Shown piece after piece: positions 25,801 to 40,800 of a stretch of DNA of 64,000 bases (positions are counted from its first letter, which is position 1; each line of letters opens with the position of its first letter). The position numbers and the translations under genes are program-made. A model generated the notes under the pieces. That model did no database searches. It was given only the letters and a program-made list of their open reading frames with translations, and was not told the DNA's origin. Source of the DNA: Hippopus hippopus (taxonomy: Eukaryota > Mollusca > Bivalvia > Cardiida > Cardiidae); assembly GCA_946811185.2 (NCBI GenBank), contig OX328102.1:17795194-17859193 (forward strand). The letters are read 5' to 3'.

Positions 25801-28800
25801 ACCCAGACTACACGTTCTGTGCATTCTGATTTTGGATCTATACAGTCTGGAAAAGCCCTGTGTTTGCCATTGGTGCTGAAAGAGATGATAAATTTGCAGC
25901 AGACATTTTCAAAATCATCCTCGTAAAACACTGATAATCTTTTAACCCTTCAGCAAATGATACCTGGTTTTAATGACCCTAAAAGGAAAGGCTTTTGAAA
26001 ATATTTTGGGAAAAGGAGAAAATGCTGTTAAACAAAATTTTCTCCTTTTCCCACAATGTTTTCTAGTCTATTAAAATGGAATTTCAACTTTTGAGTCACA
26101 TTTATTTGTTGTCTGTAATTTTGTGAAGCAACCAATGAAATAGAACTCGAGACTTGGAGTCCGTAATGATTCTGAAGCCCTGGTTATGCCCCCGACATTC
26201 TATTTTTCACCAACCAAATTTTTTTTTTACAACATGAAACTGTCCAGTTTCCTTACACCTGCAAGGAACGATATATGAGGTAAGCTCTGAGTAAAGGAAT
26301 ATCTGCATAATGTATTGACTCATGTCGGCCTGCCCATGCTGTGCAGGCTGACATGGATCAATACTTTTTGCTTTTTAAAAATTTACCACATGTCAAATGG
26401 CCATCCATCCTCATGGATAGGTTGTTGTTAGATAAAATGAATTTCATGGATCCACAATTATATGAAAACACGGTTGGTACAATGCATCACCAAAAAAAAT
26501 CCCCCTTATGCCAGAGCATGACTTATATAGTCCTATGGCTAATTATGTAGTATTGTTCTTGCAGTGCTTTACATGAAATTTTGATTCACAAACAAAAATC
26601 TGAATATGCACATTTAAATACTTGTGTAGTAATATTTTCTTACACCAAATCTACCTTAAATTCTTCATTTTATATCTGTTGGCTAGGAGACATCCTCCCA
26701 AGCTATGACAAAAGAAATAACAAGAGCACTACATACAGGTGTCAATGTTTGGCTGCAGTTGATTTTTCAGTGAAAACAAGTTGGAAAAGGGACATAAATG
26801 TGTCAGAAATATTGCTAAGTTACTAACCACTTTGTGTTTGGGTTTTCCTTAGGATATTTAACAACTTTCTCAACTTTGCAATAAATATGTTCAATAATGA
26901 CAGGGTTTATGAGAAAGTAGAAAAAAATAAATCACAACCAAAATTAGGATCCAGATGAAGACAGGGCTATGAGAGTACCTCCATATTTTCTTCAAAAATA
27001 GCCAAGCTAAAAATGAATCCTAGTCAGAGAAATACATGTATTGAGATCAGATACTCTACTTGTCCTGTACTGTGAATGATTTCTCCTTGTCTAGGGTTCG
27101 TATCAATACCAGAAGAAACTGTGTGTTCCATAACAGATTTTTCAAAGAGTCCATGGCTTGCACAGAAAAATAAGTCTGCAAACAAATTATAAATACTATC
27201 ATTTACTAAATTTTACTTTTTACCGAACATTTCCAGATTTTTATCACCCCGAGTGAGAGAAATTCTGAAAACGTTATTGATAAAGGATAAACCGAATGGT
27301 GCTTTATGCTGCCTTGAACATTCTTTCGATCATACCATATATTCACATACCTCCTGGGTTTCACCAGCACTAGGCCAGGGCTCTGAAGTATCTTGCCCGA
27401 GGACACTCCCTTTTCCCATAATGTTTTCTAAGTGTTCAACAACGAATTCCATACTCTGTGCTATTTTAGTATGTTTTCTGCAAAAGCTTTTAATTTGGAA
27501 AAGTCCAACTTTTGTCATCTTGAAAAGAGTCACAGAGTCACTGGACTACAGTTATAGATAAAAACAATGTAGGAAAAAGACTTAACAATTTTTCAGTTAA
27601 AAAAAAAACATATCAAGACAAGTATCCCTCAATTGTTTCGTCGACAGCAAAATTTATAGTTTAACCCTTTACTACAAAGTCCTGAGTTTTAATGACCATG
27701 GGGGATTAGACTTTTGAAAGCATTACAGAAAAGGAAAAAATGCCGATGATCAGCTATTTCTCCTTTTCCCACAAAGTTTTCTGACCATTTAGAAACAAAT
27801 GAAATGGTTTGAGCCAGATTTTATTTGTCGTCTGCATATGTTTTCAACTTGGACCAGTCTAAAACATTGTTGAGTGGTAAACGCCTAAAGGTGCATGCAG
27901 ACAATAAATTGAATGTGGCTCAAATAATAGAATTAGACTTTAAAAAGGAAGTAAACATTGTGGGAAAATGACAAAGCGCTGGTTACCAGCTTTTGTCTGG
28001 TCACCATTATTTTTCCTTTTCCCACAATATTTTCAAGAGCCTATTTCTGTAAGATCGTCAAAACTTGGGATTGTGTAGTACAGGGTTAACTCTGTTGAAT
28101 AAAAATAAATTTTTGGGTCATCCAATTTGTTAGCATTTGCAGAAAACAGCTGAATTTGGTTCAGTTTATAGTATTTGTCTTTGAAAGAGTAGAAAACACT
28201 GTTGGAAAAGGAGAAAGTGCTGGTTACCCTCATTTTCTCTTTTTTCCACAATGTTTTCAAAAGCTGCCTCTGTTAGGATCATTTAACTTGTGATTGTTTG
28301 GTCAAGGATTAAACAAATGGAACTGACTTAACTCTTTACCACACAATCCCAAGTTATAATGACTTTAACAAAGAGCACTTCTGAAAACAAAGTGGGAAAA
28401 GGAGAAAATGCTGGTAACCAGGATTTTCTCCTTTATTCGCTACGTTTTCTACCCTGTCAAAAACAATTTCCATAATATGAACCTAACTTAAATTTTCATC
28501 TGCAAATGCTTTGAATTCGGACCAGTCTAAAATTTTGTCGTACAGGGTTGACTTGCTTTTGCAGATAGTACAGATGAGGACCACACGGACTGTGCACTCT
28601 GATCAAGAATTTTCTAAATTTGAAAGTAATACATATTCTGATTGACTAAACTATCTAGTTTAGCCAATTAGAAGTAGTTAAATTTTAAAATTTAGAAATC
28701 CTAGAGAATAAAGACTAAGGTTGAAGCAAGAAAGAACTGAAGAACTTACAGTGACTTGCGGAGGTTTCATCACAGGATGATCTCTTTCAAACAACACAAA

Positions 28801-31800
28801 CATTGCATACACACTGTAATCTCTGAACAGCACATTGCCTCCAGACAGGTCACCTGTTAAATCTGACATCGCTGGCTGCAATCCTATAAACAAAATATTA
28901 GCCATTAACCCCTAAAGGGCCTTGTGCTACTTAACCCCAGGCTGCTAAACGTGACTCAAGGACTTTTGTGGACAGTGTAGATCAAGATCAGACTGCACAG
29001 AACATGCAGTCTGATCTAATGGATCTACACTGTCCGTTAAGGAGACATTTTTTCTCCGAAGAATAACTTTGAAATAACACTTTTTGGATTTTAACAATTA
29101 GCTTGAAAGTTTCATTTATTTATTTAGCAGGATAAGAATTAAGTTACCATTGTTGCCAGTGTCGTTAAAACATGGAACTGTTTTTTAAAGGTTTTAAGAG
29201 ATATTTTTTGTCTTTGAATATTCCTGAGATGTTATACCAGTAATGGAATATAGCAAAAGTAATCTAAAAGCCTGTATTCATCCACAAGGACGTAGCACTC
29301 ATTACCCACAATATGCATAATTATGATATAAACAATCCAGCAAGCCAGGTTGTACATCACAGTGTATTACATGTATTGATTTTCTCTAAACCTGTTCACC
29401 TTTTCAAACTAAATAGATGGCCTATATTGATGTTGTGATGACCAGGGAATCACAGTATGCTTTACAATAAATGGTGATATTTCATGGGAAGTCATGCCAT
29501 CGAGCAAACATCATCATATAACTCACCGTGCATATAAATAGTTTAATTCTGGCTACATCTATGACCAATGCCTGGTTGCAAGTATAAATCGTGTTATTAC
29601 TCCAGTAAATAGACATATCACTATTTCTATATATAGACACTGGGTATGAGGGTAAAAAAATACAAAAACTTTACCTTTTCTACACTGTTCCCCAAATTTG
29701 GCTTCCATCTTCTCCATCATATATTCTAAACTTTTCTTCTCTCTGTTCAAAATTTTGAATTTTTTCCTAAGACGGAATACTACAAAAGTGACAGTTGCGA
29801 ATAAAAGAACTAGAACCCCTACTACCACACCTGTAATAGAATGGAAAATTACACTCATTCCCTTTGGCAGCCAATTCTTCTCATCTTGCAGCTAACACTT
29901 GTGAAAACGTTCTTACACAAGGACGAAATGATTGTTATAAGCAATTCTTTTTTTACGATAATGTTTCAACTTGAAATTCTTGTAATTTAAGTTGTTTTTT
30001 GCCTGATGATTTCAAAAGGATCTGCTGCAACTTCCCTCAACCCTTTACCAAATTATCCTTTAAACACACACATAAAAAAAGACTTTTGAAAACATTGCTT
30101 TCTACCCTTTCAAAGACAAATCCCACAGTTTGAGCCATATTTTATTGATTGTCTGCAATTGCTTTCAAATTTGGACAAGTCTTAAATTAACGAAAGCCTT
30201 CAAGGGTCAAAATGAAGGTAACATGTTTTTTCAAAAACAAGTAATAACGTGAATTTAAAACATGTTATAGAGCAAATAAAAGTCGCACTTATGAGAAAAA
30301 TCTCGTAATAACGTATTTTAAAACACGTAATAACATGTTTAAAAGGTTAGTAATGCAAAAAATCTCATAATAAGGTGTTTTAAAACACGCAATAACGTGT
30401 TAAAAGTTGCAGGAACACGAAAAATCTCATTATAATGTGAATATAAAACACGTAATAACGCAAAAAAAGTCGCACTAACATGGAAAAATATCAGTATAAC
30501 AAGTTTTAAAACACGTAATAAAGTGTTTAAAAGTCGCAGTAACGCAAATCGAAAACTCGCAGTAACATGTTTTTTTTTCACTTTATCAACACTAGATGAG
30601 AACAGTTTACATGTGCAATAAATTCAAGGACATGCATTCGAATTTCTCAATAAATATTGAATTGTGTTGCCTGTGTTTTTTGTTAGTTTCAGCGTTATTT
30701 CATTCACATCACAGCAACCGCTTTCTTATTCATAATAATCTTTCTAGAATTTACTAGTATTAAGTCTGCATCTTTACTTTGCCTTGCAACTGTCAGATGA
30801 GGTTAGCTATGGCAACAGATATTGAACATGGATTCCAGCAATGACAGTAGAATTTCACTATCATTATCCTTGATCTTGACAAGGTTGTTGAAAATAATTG
30901 TTCAGTTGATGTTTCACATCCTTTCTAACATTGTTTCAGTTGTTTAGCGGCGGGAGTGCACTTGTCCATACTTTGCTGGTTTCTTTTTTCACGAATAACT
31001 CGCAAATAACTACCAATAATTCGCTAAATATTACTTGCAAGCTACTGGCTGCTATCCCACATCAACATCTTCGAAAGATGACAAATGTGAAAGAGGAATG
31101 AAAACTTTTGCAATGATGATCATCAATCTCCGAAATGAATTTTGCTGAGCTGTTGAATCAAGCCATCGAACCCCCCATCCCGCTTGTTTCAAGCCTTGTA
31201 CGTTACAAATTGACCAACTAAGCCCCGCCAGGTCTCGACCAGATGTTCATCAGTCGGTATTATTAAGGGAAAAATCATCAGGAAATAATGCATCTTCAAT
31301 GATTTAAAACTGATGAAAATAGAGTAAATTCGAAAGAAACAAATAACTAAATAGCTTACAATCAGAAACAAGGAGTTTTTTTTTTTAAAGTTTTACTATA
31401 TAAGCCGATATAAAACTTGTGGGGCGAGGCCAATTAAGACCTAGTGTTATTATTTGAACAATCTATGGATCTCTGCAACGTAAAATTTGTAGTCCTAAGT
31501 CTCATGGCTAAGAACTAGAAGATTTCTTGAGTTTTTACTTTATAAGCCAATATAAAATTTGTGACCCCAGGGCTATAATTTTGGCCATATTGGGGCTATA
31601 GTTTGAAGAGACTTGATAGAGATCTATTTGATAATGCAATATGCCAAAATTTCGTAGTCCTGGGCCTTTTGATTTCAGACAAGACGATTTTCAAAGATTT
31701 TCAATACTTTTTAGGTTCTTTTTGTCATAGCAAACACAGTTTTAAAAGGAATCAAATTCCTGTAAGAAATTCTGAAGAGGACCATGGCAGGATCATTTCT

Positions 31801-34800
31801 GGGAAGTTTCATTAAAATTGAATGGGTAGTTTCAGAGTAAAAGATGTTTCAAATAAAAGGTAACGCAAGGATGGACGCAAAGACAGATGCATGGTAGATA
31901 CTGGGCCATGACATAAGCCCGCTGGCCTTTGGCCAGTGAAGCTTACAAAAAACGTATGAATTCTCAACCTGCTATACATATCATGTCTCACCTATAATGA
32001 TGGCGGTGTTAGAAGTGTCTTTGTCAGTCACATACTTGATAAAACCGACATCTGTCTTAAAGTAACCAATCTGTACCTGCAGCAGAATAGTTTTACATTT
32101 ACAGTAAAATCCCTATCATTCAAATACAGGTAGGACCTATACAATATTATGAATCATCAGTAAAAATGTACTGTCAGATATAAAACAAGAGAGACATAGT
32201 GACCTTCTCTTTACCACACTGCAATATTTGAGACTAGTCCAATTTGAAAGAATTTGCAGACAACAAATAATATGTGGCTCCAATAATAGGATTTTGTTTT
32301 GGAAAAGTTAGAAAACATTGTGGGGAAAAGGAAAAATGCTGGTTACCAGCATTTTCTCCTTTTTCCACATTTTTTTTCAAAAGCCTCCTTCCATAGAGTC
32401 ATGTGCCAAACTTGGGATTGTGTGGTACAGAGTTAAAGGAGAATCCAGATTATATGGCATAAGCTTACAGATGGCCAGAGGACATGAAAAAGTGATTCCT
32501 TAATGTCTGGAACTGCATGGCATATATTGTCTGGAACTGGGTTACTAGTATTTGCACTATTCCACCGAATATTTTTCACAATTAATTGATAACATTACCT
32601 GTCAAGGCTGGCAATCTAAGACTTAATAAAAGAATAAGTTATTGGTGTGATGGCAAATAGAGCTAACATCATTTTAAACATGATGAATGTCTCAATGAAT
32701 TGAAAAATAATGGAGTTAAAGAGTATTGAAGGCGATAACTTTATATTAAGGAATACGGGAATCAATAAATAAACTATAGTTTCATTATTGGCCAGTATAG
32801 ATTAATATCAGACTGCACAAAATGTGCAGTCTGATTTTTGAACTACTGTGTTTAATTCGCTGAGAAATTCAGGGCAACAGCAAACTTGATATAGTTTTTA
32901 TTAAGGTCCTTTTCTTAATTGGATGTGTCAGTTGACTTTATTTTGCACTCTAGGGGAAAAAGGAAACAGAATGGAGATTCACTATTCAACAGGTCCAAAG
33001 TCTCCACAGATAAGATGCTCTCATCAACGAGTGCAAATCCTTCCTAACCAAATCCAGGGTTTAGCCTTTTACTAAACAATAAATTGTGGAAAGGTCTAAA
33101 TTGACAGCATTTGCAGGCAACAAATTAAATGTAGCTCAAAGGAAAAAGTAGTCTGAGAAACAGTAGAAAATATTGTGGAAAATGGAGAAAATGCTGGTTA
33201 CCAGCATTTTCTCCTTTTCCTACAATGTTTTCAAAAGCCTCCTTCTTCTTCATTTTGACTCAGGATTGTGTGGCAAAGGATTAACTGTGTACCACATGAT
33301 GAAAGATTTTACTTGTCCAAATTGTGTAAAGTAATGAATTAAACTGAGACTGAACGTAAAACAATCCAACTGATGAGACATAAAAATAAGGGAATGTTTT
33401 TTCACCTTGATTGGAAAAGTCTGACTGATAGCTCTGTAGGGTGGGTTGCAGTATATTTTGTCATGCTCAAATACTGAAACGTTGCATTTCATCTTGGAAC
33501 CAATCCAAACAGTAACATCTTCTCTTGTGGCAGCTACATTCAAGTAAGACCCCTGAATCAAAGCATTAAAATTACTGAAAGCTTGACTTTCTTCATGCAC
33601 CAAACAAAAGCCGCAGGCCATGGTAAAATTAATAGAATTACAGAATCTCCATTTCCAAACCAGACTAAGATTTTTAGAGCCAAAAGCCCATTTTAATAAA
33701 ACTTTCTTAATATTCCCAGTCTAATTCTCAAGACAGTTTCTGATTGAATAAACCATTTGGTTTAGCCATCAGAGATGGTTTAGCCAATCAGAAATGGCAT
33801 TACTTTCAAAATCTAGAATCAGACTATAAATGCCATGTCGGACAGTTTGTGACTACAGGCCCTGAGCACAACTTGACTTTCAACTGCTTGCATTTGAAGA
33901 CAGTGTAGATTTAGATTAGACTGCCTTTAGCAGAGTGCACAGTCTCATCTTGGATCAATGGAGCCTGCTACTGCGTGACATATTCTGGCTTCTTTCTATT
34001 CTTGCACAGAATGTTGATTTATTTTAATTGGCCATTTAAAGCATTACCAAGCAAAAAAATTCTAGGATTTAGTGAATTCAAAGGATTTGCAGACAACAAA
34101 TTAATGTGGCTTAAATGCCGAAATATGTCTTTGAAATAGTAGAAAAGTTGGAGCAAAAGAAGAAAATGCTGGTTACCAGCATTTTCTCCTTTTCCCACAA
34201 TGATTTCAAAAGTCTGTTTTTCAAGGATGTTCAAACAAAGCATTGTGTGGTAATGAGGAGTAAGAAATACCTATTGTTCAACTATTCAATAACCCAATTA
34301 TTTGGACTCTCCAATTATAGGACATATTCCCAAATGATAAACTAAAATAAAAGTCATATATAATACTAAATGATGTAATACCTCAACAAATAGGAATTTC
34401 TGGTAAACCTGTACTCTTTCAAATTTTATTTTAAAAATCACAGATAAAACAAAATGACAAAATATCTCAATAAAGAGAAAGTTCTAGCAAACCCTATTCT
34501 TTCTAATGTAGCAATCAAATTACAGGTAAAACCTATGAAGAAATACCTCAGAAATGAGAAGTTTGGTAAACCTCTACTCTTTTAACTCTTTACAAAATGG
34601 TACAATTTTATACTTGTCCAAACTGATAGCACTTGAAGACAACGAAACAAATGTGACTCAAGTATTGTAATTTTTTTTGGACAGGATAGAAAACTTTGTG
34701 GGAAAAGAAGTAAATGCTGTTTACCAGTATTTTCTTCCTTTCCCACTGTTTTCAAAAGTTTTCTTTCTCAGGATCGTTAAAACTCGGGATTGTGTGGTAA

Positions 34801-37800
34801 AGGGTTAAAATGTGTTATGAAATTTACGGATTTAACAAAATGATGAAATACCTCAATAATGAGAATTTTCTGGTATGCTTGTACTTCTTCAAATGGTGTA
34901 AAAATTGGATTAGGATAGTATGTGATGTCTGCAATATCTGATGACAGATTTGCCACTTCTTTTACACCATCCATTTCAAAGGCGAGTCTGCAATCATTTG
35001 ATTAAAAAAAAAGTAAATACACAAAAGTTAGCACATTATCTCAGCCAGAAAATTTTTTCCATGTTCCATACTGAGCATTTCTCCTTTTATCAAACCTTGG
35101 TTCATGTTAACTACCCATATTTCTTAAGTCTGGCACATTGCCTTCAGATGGTAGATAATTCTGCAAAATTATACAGAATTTCATTCATAATTAATAGATT
35201 TACTGGCGTGACACTAAAGCTATCCCCAAAAAGCTATTTCACTTTGCTTTGACCTTGACCATTGTCCTATGGACATGACTATTGCGTATGATACATTTTC
35301 TTTATTTGTTTATATGTGTCCAAACTTATTCTGAAATTTAGTAATAATGAAAAGAGTTAAGGACTGGAAAGAAACGGACATTTTACCTTGTACTGACCTT
35401 AGACCTAGACATTATTCTTGTGCGCAGCACAATGTCTTTATGTGGTTGATAATTCTGTGCAATAACATTAAAATTTATTCATAATTTAAACAGTTACAAG
35501 CTGGACAAGTATATAAACATCCAAAATTTCTCTTTTTTAAGCATATTTGACTTTACCATGACCTCTACCTTTGACCTGCTGACATGGTTCTTGTGTACGA
35601 CATAATTATTATTTTCAAATGTGGTTGATAATTCTGCACAGTTATCCTGAAATTCATTGATAATTAAAAAAGGTACAGGCCAGACACAAACACTACCTCC
35701 CAAAACTACATGTGACCTTGCTGTGATTTTCACCTTTAACCTACAGACATAACTCTTTTGGCCTTTAACCTGCAGACACAACATTTGAGCATGACACTTC
35801 ATTGTGATGTGGTTAACATTTGTTCAAATGGATGGACAAATAGATCGACAGACTGACAAAAAGATGGACTAAACAGTAACCATATGCCCCCAAATTTTTC
35901 TACTGGGTGGGAAGGAGTTCTAGCTCAGATATGAAAAGAATGGATGGACAGACAGACAGACAGACAGGGGGCAGACAGATGGACAGACCTAAAAAGATTC
36001 TATATAGCACTGAAATATTTTTTCAAGGGCATAAAAAGTAGTGACAAGGAATGGGTCTTCCTCCAAAACCTGGTTATCTATCAGCCTATGAAGATATTTG
36101 CTGTTCCATTCAATTTTTTTTTTTCTTTTGGTCTGTTGTACTCAATAGTCACATCTAAAATTTGCCTGTACCATTTACCTAACAATCCCATGATTTTACG
36201 ACCCTGAGGTGGAAGGCTTTCGAAAAAGATTGTAGTAGCTCGCATTTTCTCCTTTTCCCATAAGAGTTCTATCCCTTTAAGGATGATTTCCATCATTTAG
36301 CCTAAATGTCTTCTGCAAGTTCTTTCAACATTTTCATAGGTTAAAGAGTTATTATTACAGATACAGTGTAATACTTTATCACTGCATGTATTGAAATTGG
36401 AAATGTGGTTTTATGCTAACAGAAAATTAACCCTTTACCACACAATCCCAAGTTTTAACAACATTACTGGAAACAATATAGGAAAACGAGAAAAAAATGT
36501 AACTAACATTTTCTCCTTTTCCCTCAATTTGTTCTGTCCTTTTAGAGATAAATGCCACCATTTGAGCAACACTGAGATTTGTTGTCTGCAAATGCAGTCA
36601 GTTTAGGCAAGTTTAAAATTTTGTTATTTGGTTATGAGTTAATAGATCAAGAAAACTTAAAGCCTTGGCATGATTCTGATGAAATTAGATTGGCGAATAC
36701 ATAGCATTATTAGAGTTAAACACAGGCATTAAGACAGGACAAGAGCAGATTGTGTGGATACTTGTGCTTGGCTACAAGTGCCTTTTTTTTTTTAAATGAA
36801 CATTCTAAAAAAAGGGGCATAACTGCCATAGAAATATTTCAACTCTTTACCACACAACAAAATCTTAGACTCGCCCATATTAAAACAAATTGTAGACAAC
36901 AAAATAAGTATACTGTAATACAGCCTTTTAAAGGGTAGAAAACTTTGTTGGAATAGGAGAAAATGCTTTTTCCCACAATGTTTTCATAGGCCCTCTTCCT
37001 CATAGTTGTTAAAACTCAGGATTATTTGTTAAAGAGTTGATTTCCCTTCTAATATGGGTTCCTCTTTTGATAGTTAACAACTGATCCAAGCAAAAAGTAA
37101 AGTTTTTGCATGATGGAAACTATGCAGAAGTAGACAACAGGGCTACGAAAATACTTTAACATTTTCCTCAAAACAGCCTTGCTAAAAAATGAAATCTTGG
37201 CACATACTGAAGTGTCCAGACGTGTGCAAAACAGAAACTACTACTAACTGCAATGGCAGTAAACAGATCTTTTTAGCTGACAAGCTATGCTATTGCATTC
37301 ATACGACAAAAACGGTCCATTCAATACCGAATGACAAATCCTGCCAATATTAGCTAACTCACTCAAAGCAAGGAAACTCTGCTAATATCAAACAAAACAA
37401 GGCCAATATAACTGATCTAGATCTATATCAAATCCAAAATGGACTACAAATCCTTGCTGTTGATTAATAAAATTGTCATTGAGTGATTTTGTAAAGGGCG
37501 AGTTGGTAATCGGTCTGCAGTACATGCCTTTGGCCTTCAGCTCGCAGCTAATCTTGCAAACCTCAGACCTGTAACTCTGCCGATTCATAAAATGATGGTA
37601 TGTATAGTAAGCATGACAAGAGTAAAACACTAACATTGTGTATAATGGTCCGTGCCACCTTTTTTCCTCCCTGGTATGACGGCGTCGATATTTTCTTATA
37701 CCAGGTTTTTGACTGGGACAAAATATTTTCTGTTCATCCAAATGGTTAGAAATTTCAGGTCTGGAACAAGGCTGGAAAAAAAAACATAGAAAGATGTACT

Positions 37801-40800
37801 TCAGTGGAAAGAGAGCCATACTCTTCTCCGCTCCAGTAAAACCTCTAAAACTTAACCATTTATTAAACAATCCTATGTTTTCATAACCCTGACGAAAAAG
37901 ACTTGATAATTTGAAAACATGATGGGATGTAAAATGTTGGTAACCACAAAGTTTTTGGAAGCCTTCTCCGACAGGGCTGTTAAAACCTGGGATTGTGTGG
38001 TAAAGGGTAAAAAAGTATCACCGAGTCATGCGCTGTGAAAAGGTGGTTTAATGCATGTTAAAAAAATACTGACTTTCTGCCATTTGTAAATTTTGTGCAT
38101 GTTTATGGACTCCCTTTTCCTAGAGTGCCACTCATATCTATTGGGTAATTTGTAAAAATAAGATGTAGTAAACAATTTCATTTTTCATATGAGCAATCAG
38201 AACTGCCCCACACTGTTTTTCAAAAGCATTATAATTCAAGCACATGTAAATACTTCACATTACCAGATAGGTATGCAGGTACAGTAAATCCTGTCCTTAA
38301 AGACACCTCAATTAAAGGCCAAAAAGTGGCCAATTAAACAACGCAGGTGTTAAATTACATTTGAATATAATTCATACCATTTAAAAGCATGGAACATATT
38401 GTGAAGATGATGATCTGCTATTGTGTGGATGGTCCAAGTCTTAGTCACTGGCAGAAAAGTGAATATTGAAATCAGTCAAAAAGTACACAAAAGATAGAGT
38501 GAATTTGCAACTTTTATCCTAGTTTTGAAATTAATATCTCTGCTAGCAACTAACACATGGACCAACGGCAAAATAACAATTTGTCATCTTCATAGTCAAA
38601 TCCATACTTTAAATGGTATGATTTAAATCTAAATGCATTTTAACACTTTTTTTACTTTTGTAGCGATTGTCACTTTAAGCAAGCTATCTGTATCAACCCT
38701 TTTCCACACAATCCTAGTTTAAACAACTCTGAAAGAAAACTTTTGAAAACATAATGGGAAAAGGAGAAAATGCTGGTAATCAGCATTTTTTTTCTTCTTT
38801 TCCCACAATGTTTTCTATCCTATCAAGGACAAATTTTGTCATTTTAGCCACATTGATTTTGTCATCGACAAAAGCTTTCAAAATTGTCGTTTGGAAAAGG
38901 GTTGAGCAAATATAACTGAGTTCCCAAAGAAGGTAAATATGTTGAAATGGACCTCTACTATGCAAGCACACACTGAGTATAAGTCAGGTGCTTGCTTACC
39001 AGAGGTTGGATTGTACATGAATTATGGTACATTCTTTTCAGCTCTTTACCACAACTCCAAGTTTTCATGACCCTAAGGAAAAAAAAAAACCCTTTTGAAA
39101 ACATTGTAGAAAAAGGAGAAAAACAGTAGTAACCAGCATTCTCACCTTTTCCAACAATATTTTCTAACCTGCTAGCCAGCGTTTTCTCCTTTTCAAACAA
39201 TACTTTTGAACCTTTCAAAACCAAATTTCAGCTTTTGAGTCACATTTATAGTGTTGTCTGCAAATGTTTTAAGAATGGACAAGTCTAAATTTTGCCGTAA
39301 AGTTTGAGTTTCCTTTGAGTACTTGCTTTACTCTTATCACACAATCCCAAGTTCTAATAAACCTAAGGAAGAAGCCCTTTGAAATAATGTGGAAAAAGGA
39401 GAAAATGCTGGCATCCATCATTTTCTCCTTTCCCCACATTGCTCTGTACCTTTTTTTTCCCCATCATTTGAGCCACATTTAAATTGTCATCTGCAAATGC
39501 TTTCAGTTTAGGTAAGTCTAAAATTTGCTGTTTGGTAAAGAGTTTACCCTTAAAGTATCTGTAGTTTAAACTGTAGTTGCCTTTGCAGCCAGTGTAGATC
39601 AAAGATCAATCAGACTGCACAAAACGTGCAGTCTGATCTTTGATCTTCACAGTCCGCTTTGCTGAAACACTATAGATAACATTGCAACTTGACATTACAC
39701 TTTATTGGGTCTTATATCTAGACTGAAAATGTCTGTTTGGTTTTTGCGCACTCTTAGGGTTAACACAGGATGAATTGTACATGAATTATCCGTTGTTCTG
39801 CTTAACTTTTTACCACATAATGTCGGCTTTTAGTGATAAGAGTTAGAAAACTTACAAATGACTCAGAGACCCTGTTGTTATTCTTTGTTTTCAGGTATAT
39901 CTTCGGTTCTTGAACAGACCACAAATTTATTCCTGTTACTGTCAGGTTTCTACCTCCACTGAAAGCAGGAGGAATACATGAAAATTCATAAAAGTAATAA
40001 ATAATATGAAGGCTTTTGAAGAAATTGTGGTAAAAAAGATAAAATGCTTTCTACCCTCTCATGAACAGATTCAATCACTTTGGCCATATCCAAGTTTATG
40101 TCCAATAAGAGCACCACAAGTGGGTGCCAAAACTTGGTTGCAGTTGCTTTTAGAAATAGACTGATTTTAAATGAAAATTCAGAGTCCAAAATAGGGAATG
40201 AAAATATTTTGATGGTTAACTACTTCTTTTGTATTGATTCTTTTGTATGGACAACTAGTCTGACTTTGAAATAAATTTCTTCAGTAATGACAAAGATATT
40301 GTAAAATGTCAAAGCGTTTACATGATGACGCAGATGACAACACATACAACAGGGCTATGACAATACCTCAATGTTTTCATCGAAAATGGCCAAGCTAGAA
40401 AATTGCTTTCAATATGAACAATTTAAAACCTTAGACTGCTAAGTATGACACAAGGACCTTTTGCAGATAGTGTAGATCAAGATCAGACTGCAGAGAATGT
40501 GCAGTCTGATCTTCGGTCTACACTGTCCGATAAGGAAATATTTCATTGTAATTTATTTAGCAGGTTAAGGGTTAAAACTTTGTAAGGCAGTAAAGGGATA
40601 AACTGTTGCCTTCCAGGAGTTGACAAAAATCCTTAACCCTTTACCATATACTCCTGTATTTTTCTAAGAAACAGGCTTTACAGAACGCTGTAGGAAATGG
40701 AGAAGATGCTGTTAACCATGATGTTTTCTACCCCTTTAAATACACATCCATTCATTTTAGTTACATTTCACTGTCTTGTTGTCTGCAGATGCTTTTAATT

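Noticed and set aside
27151..27160. Alternative acceptor gcaag|CC for exon w21
   Set aside because: Would need a phase-1 upstream exon; w20 ends in phase 0, which fits the acceptor at 27176.
37388..37870. 160-codon minus-strand open frame as one exon
   Set aside because: Only the 3' third matches plexin IPT5; upstream residues are intron lying before acceptor cggcag.
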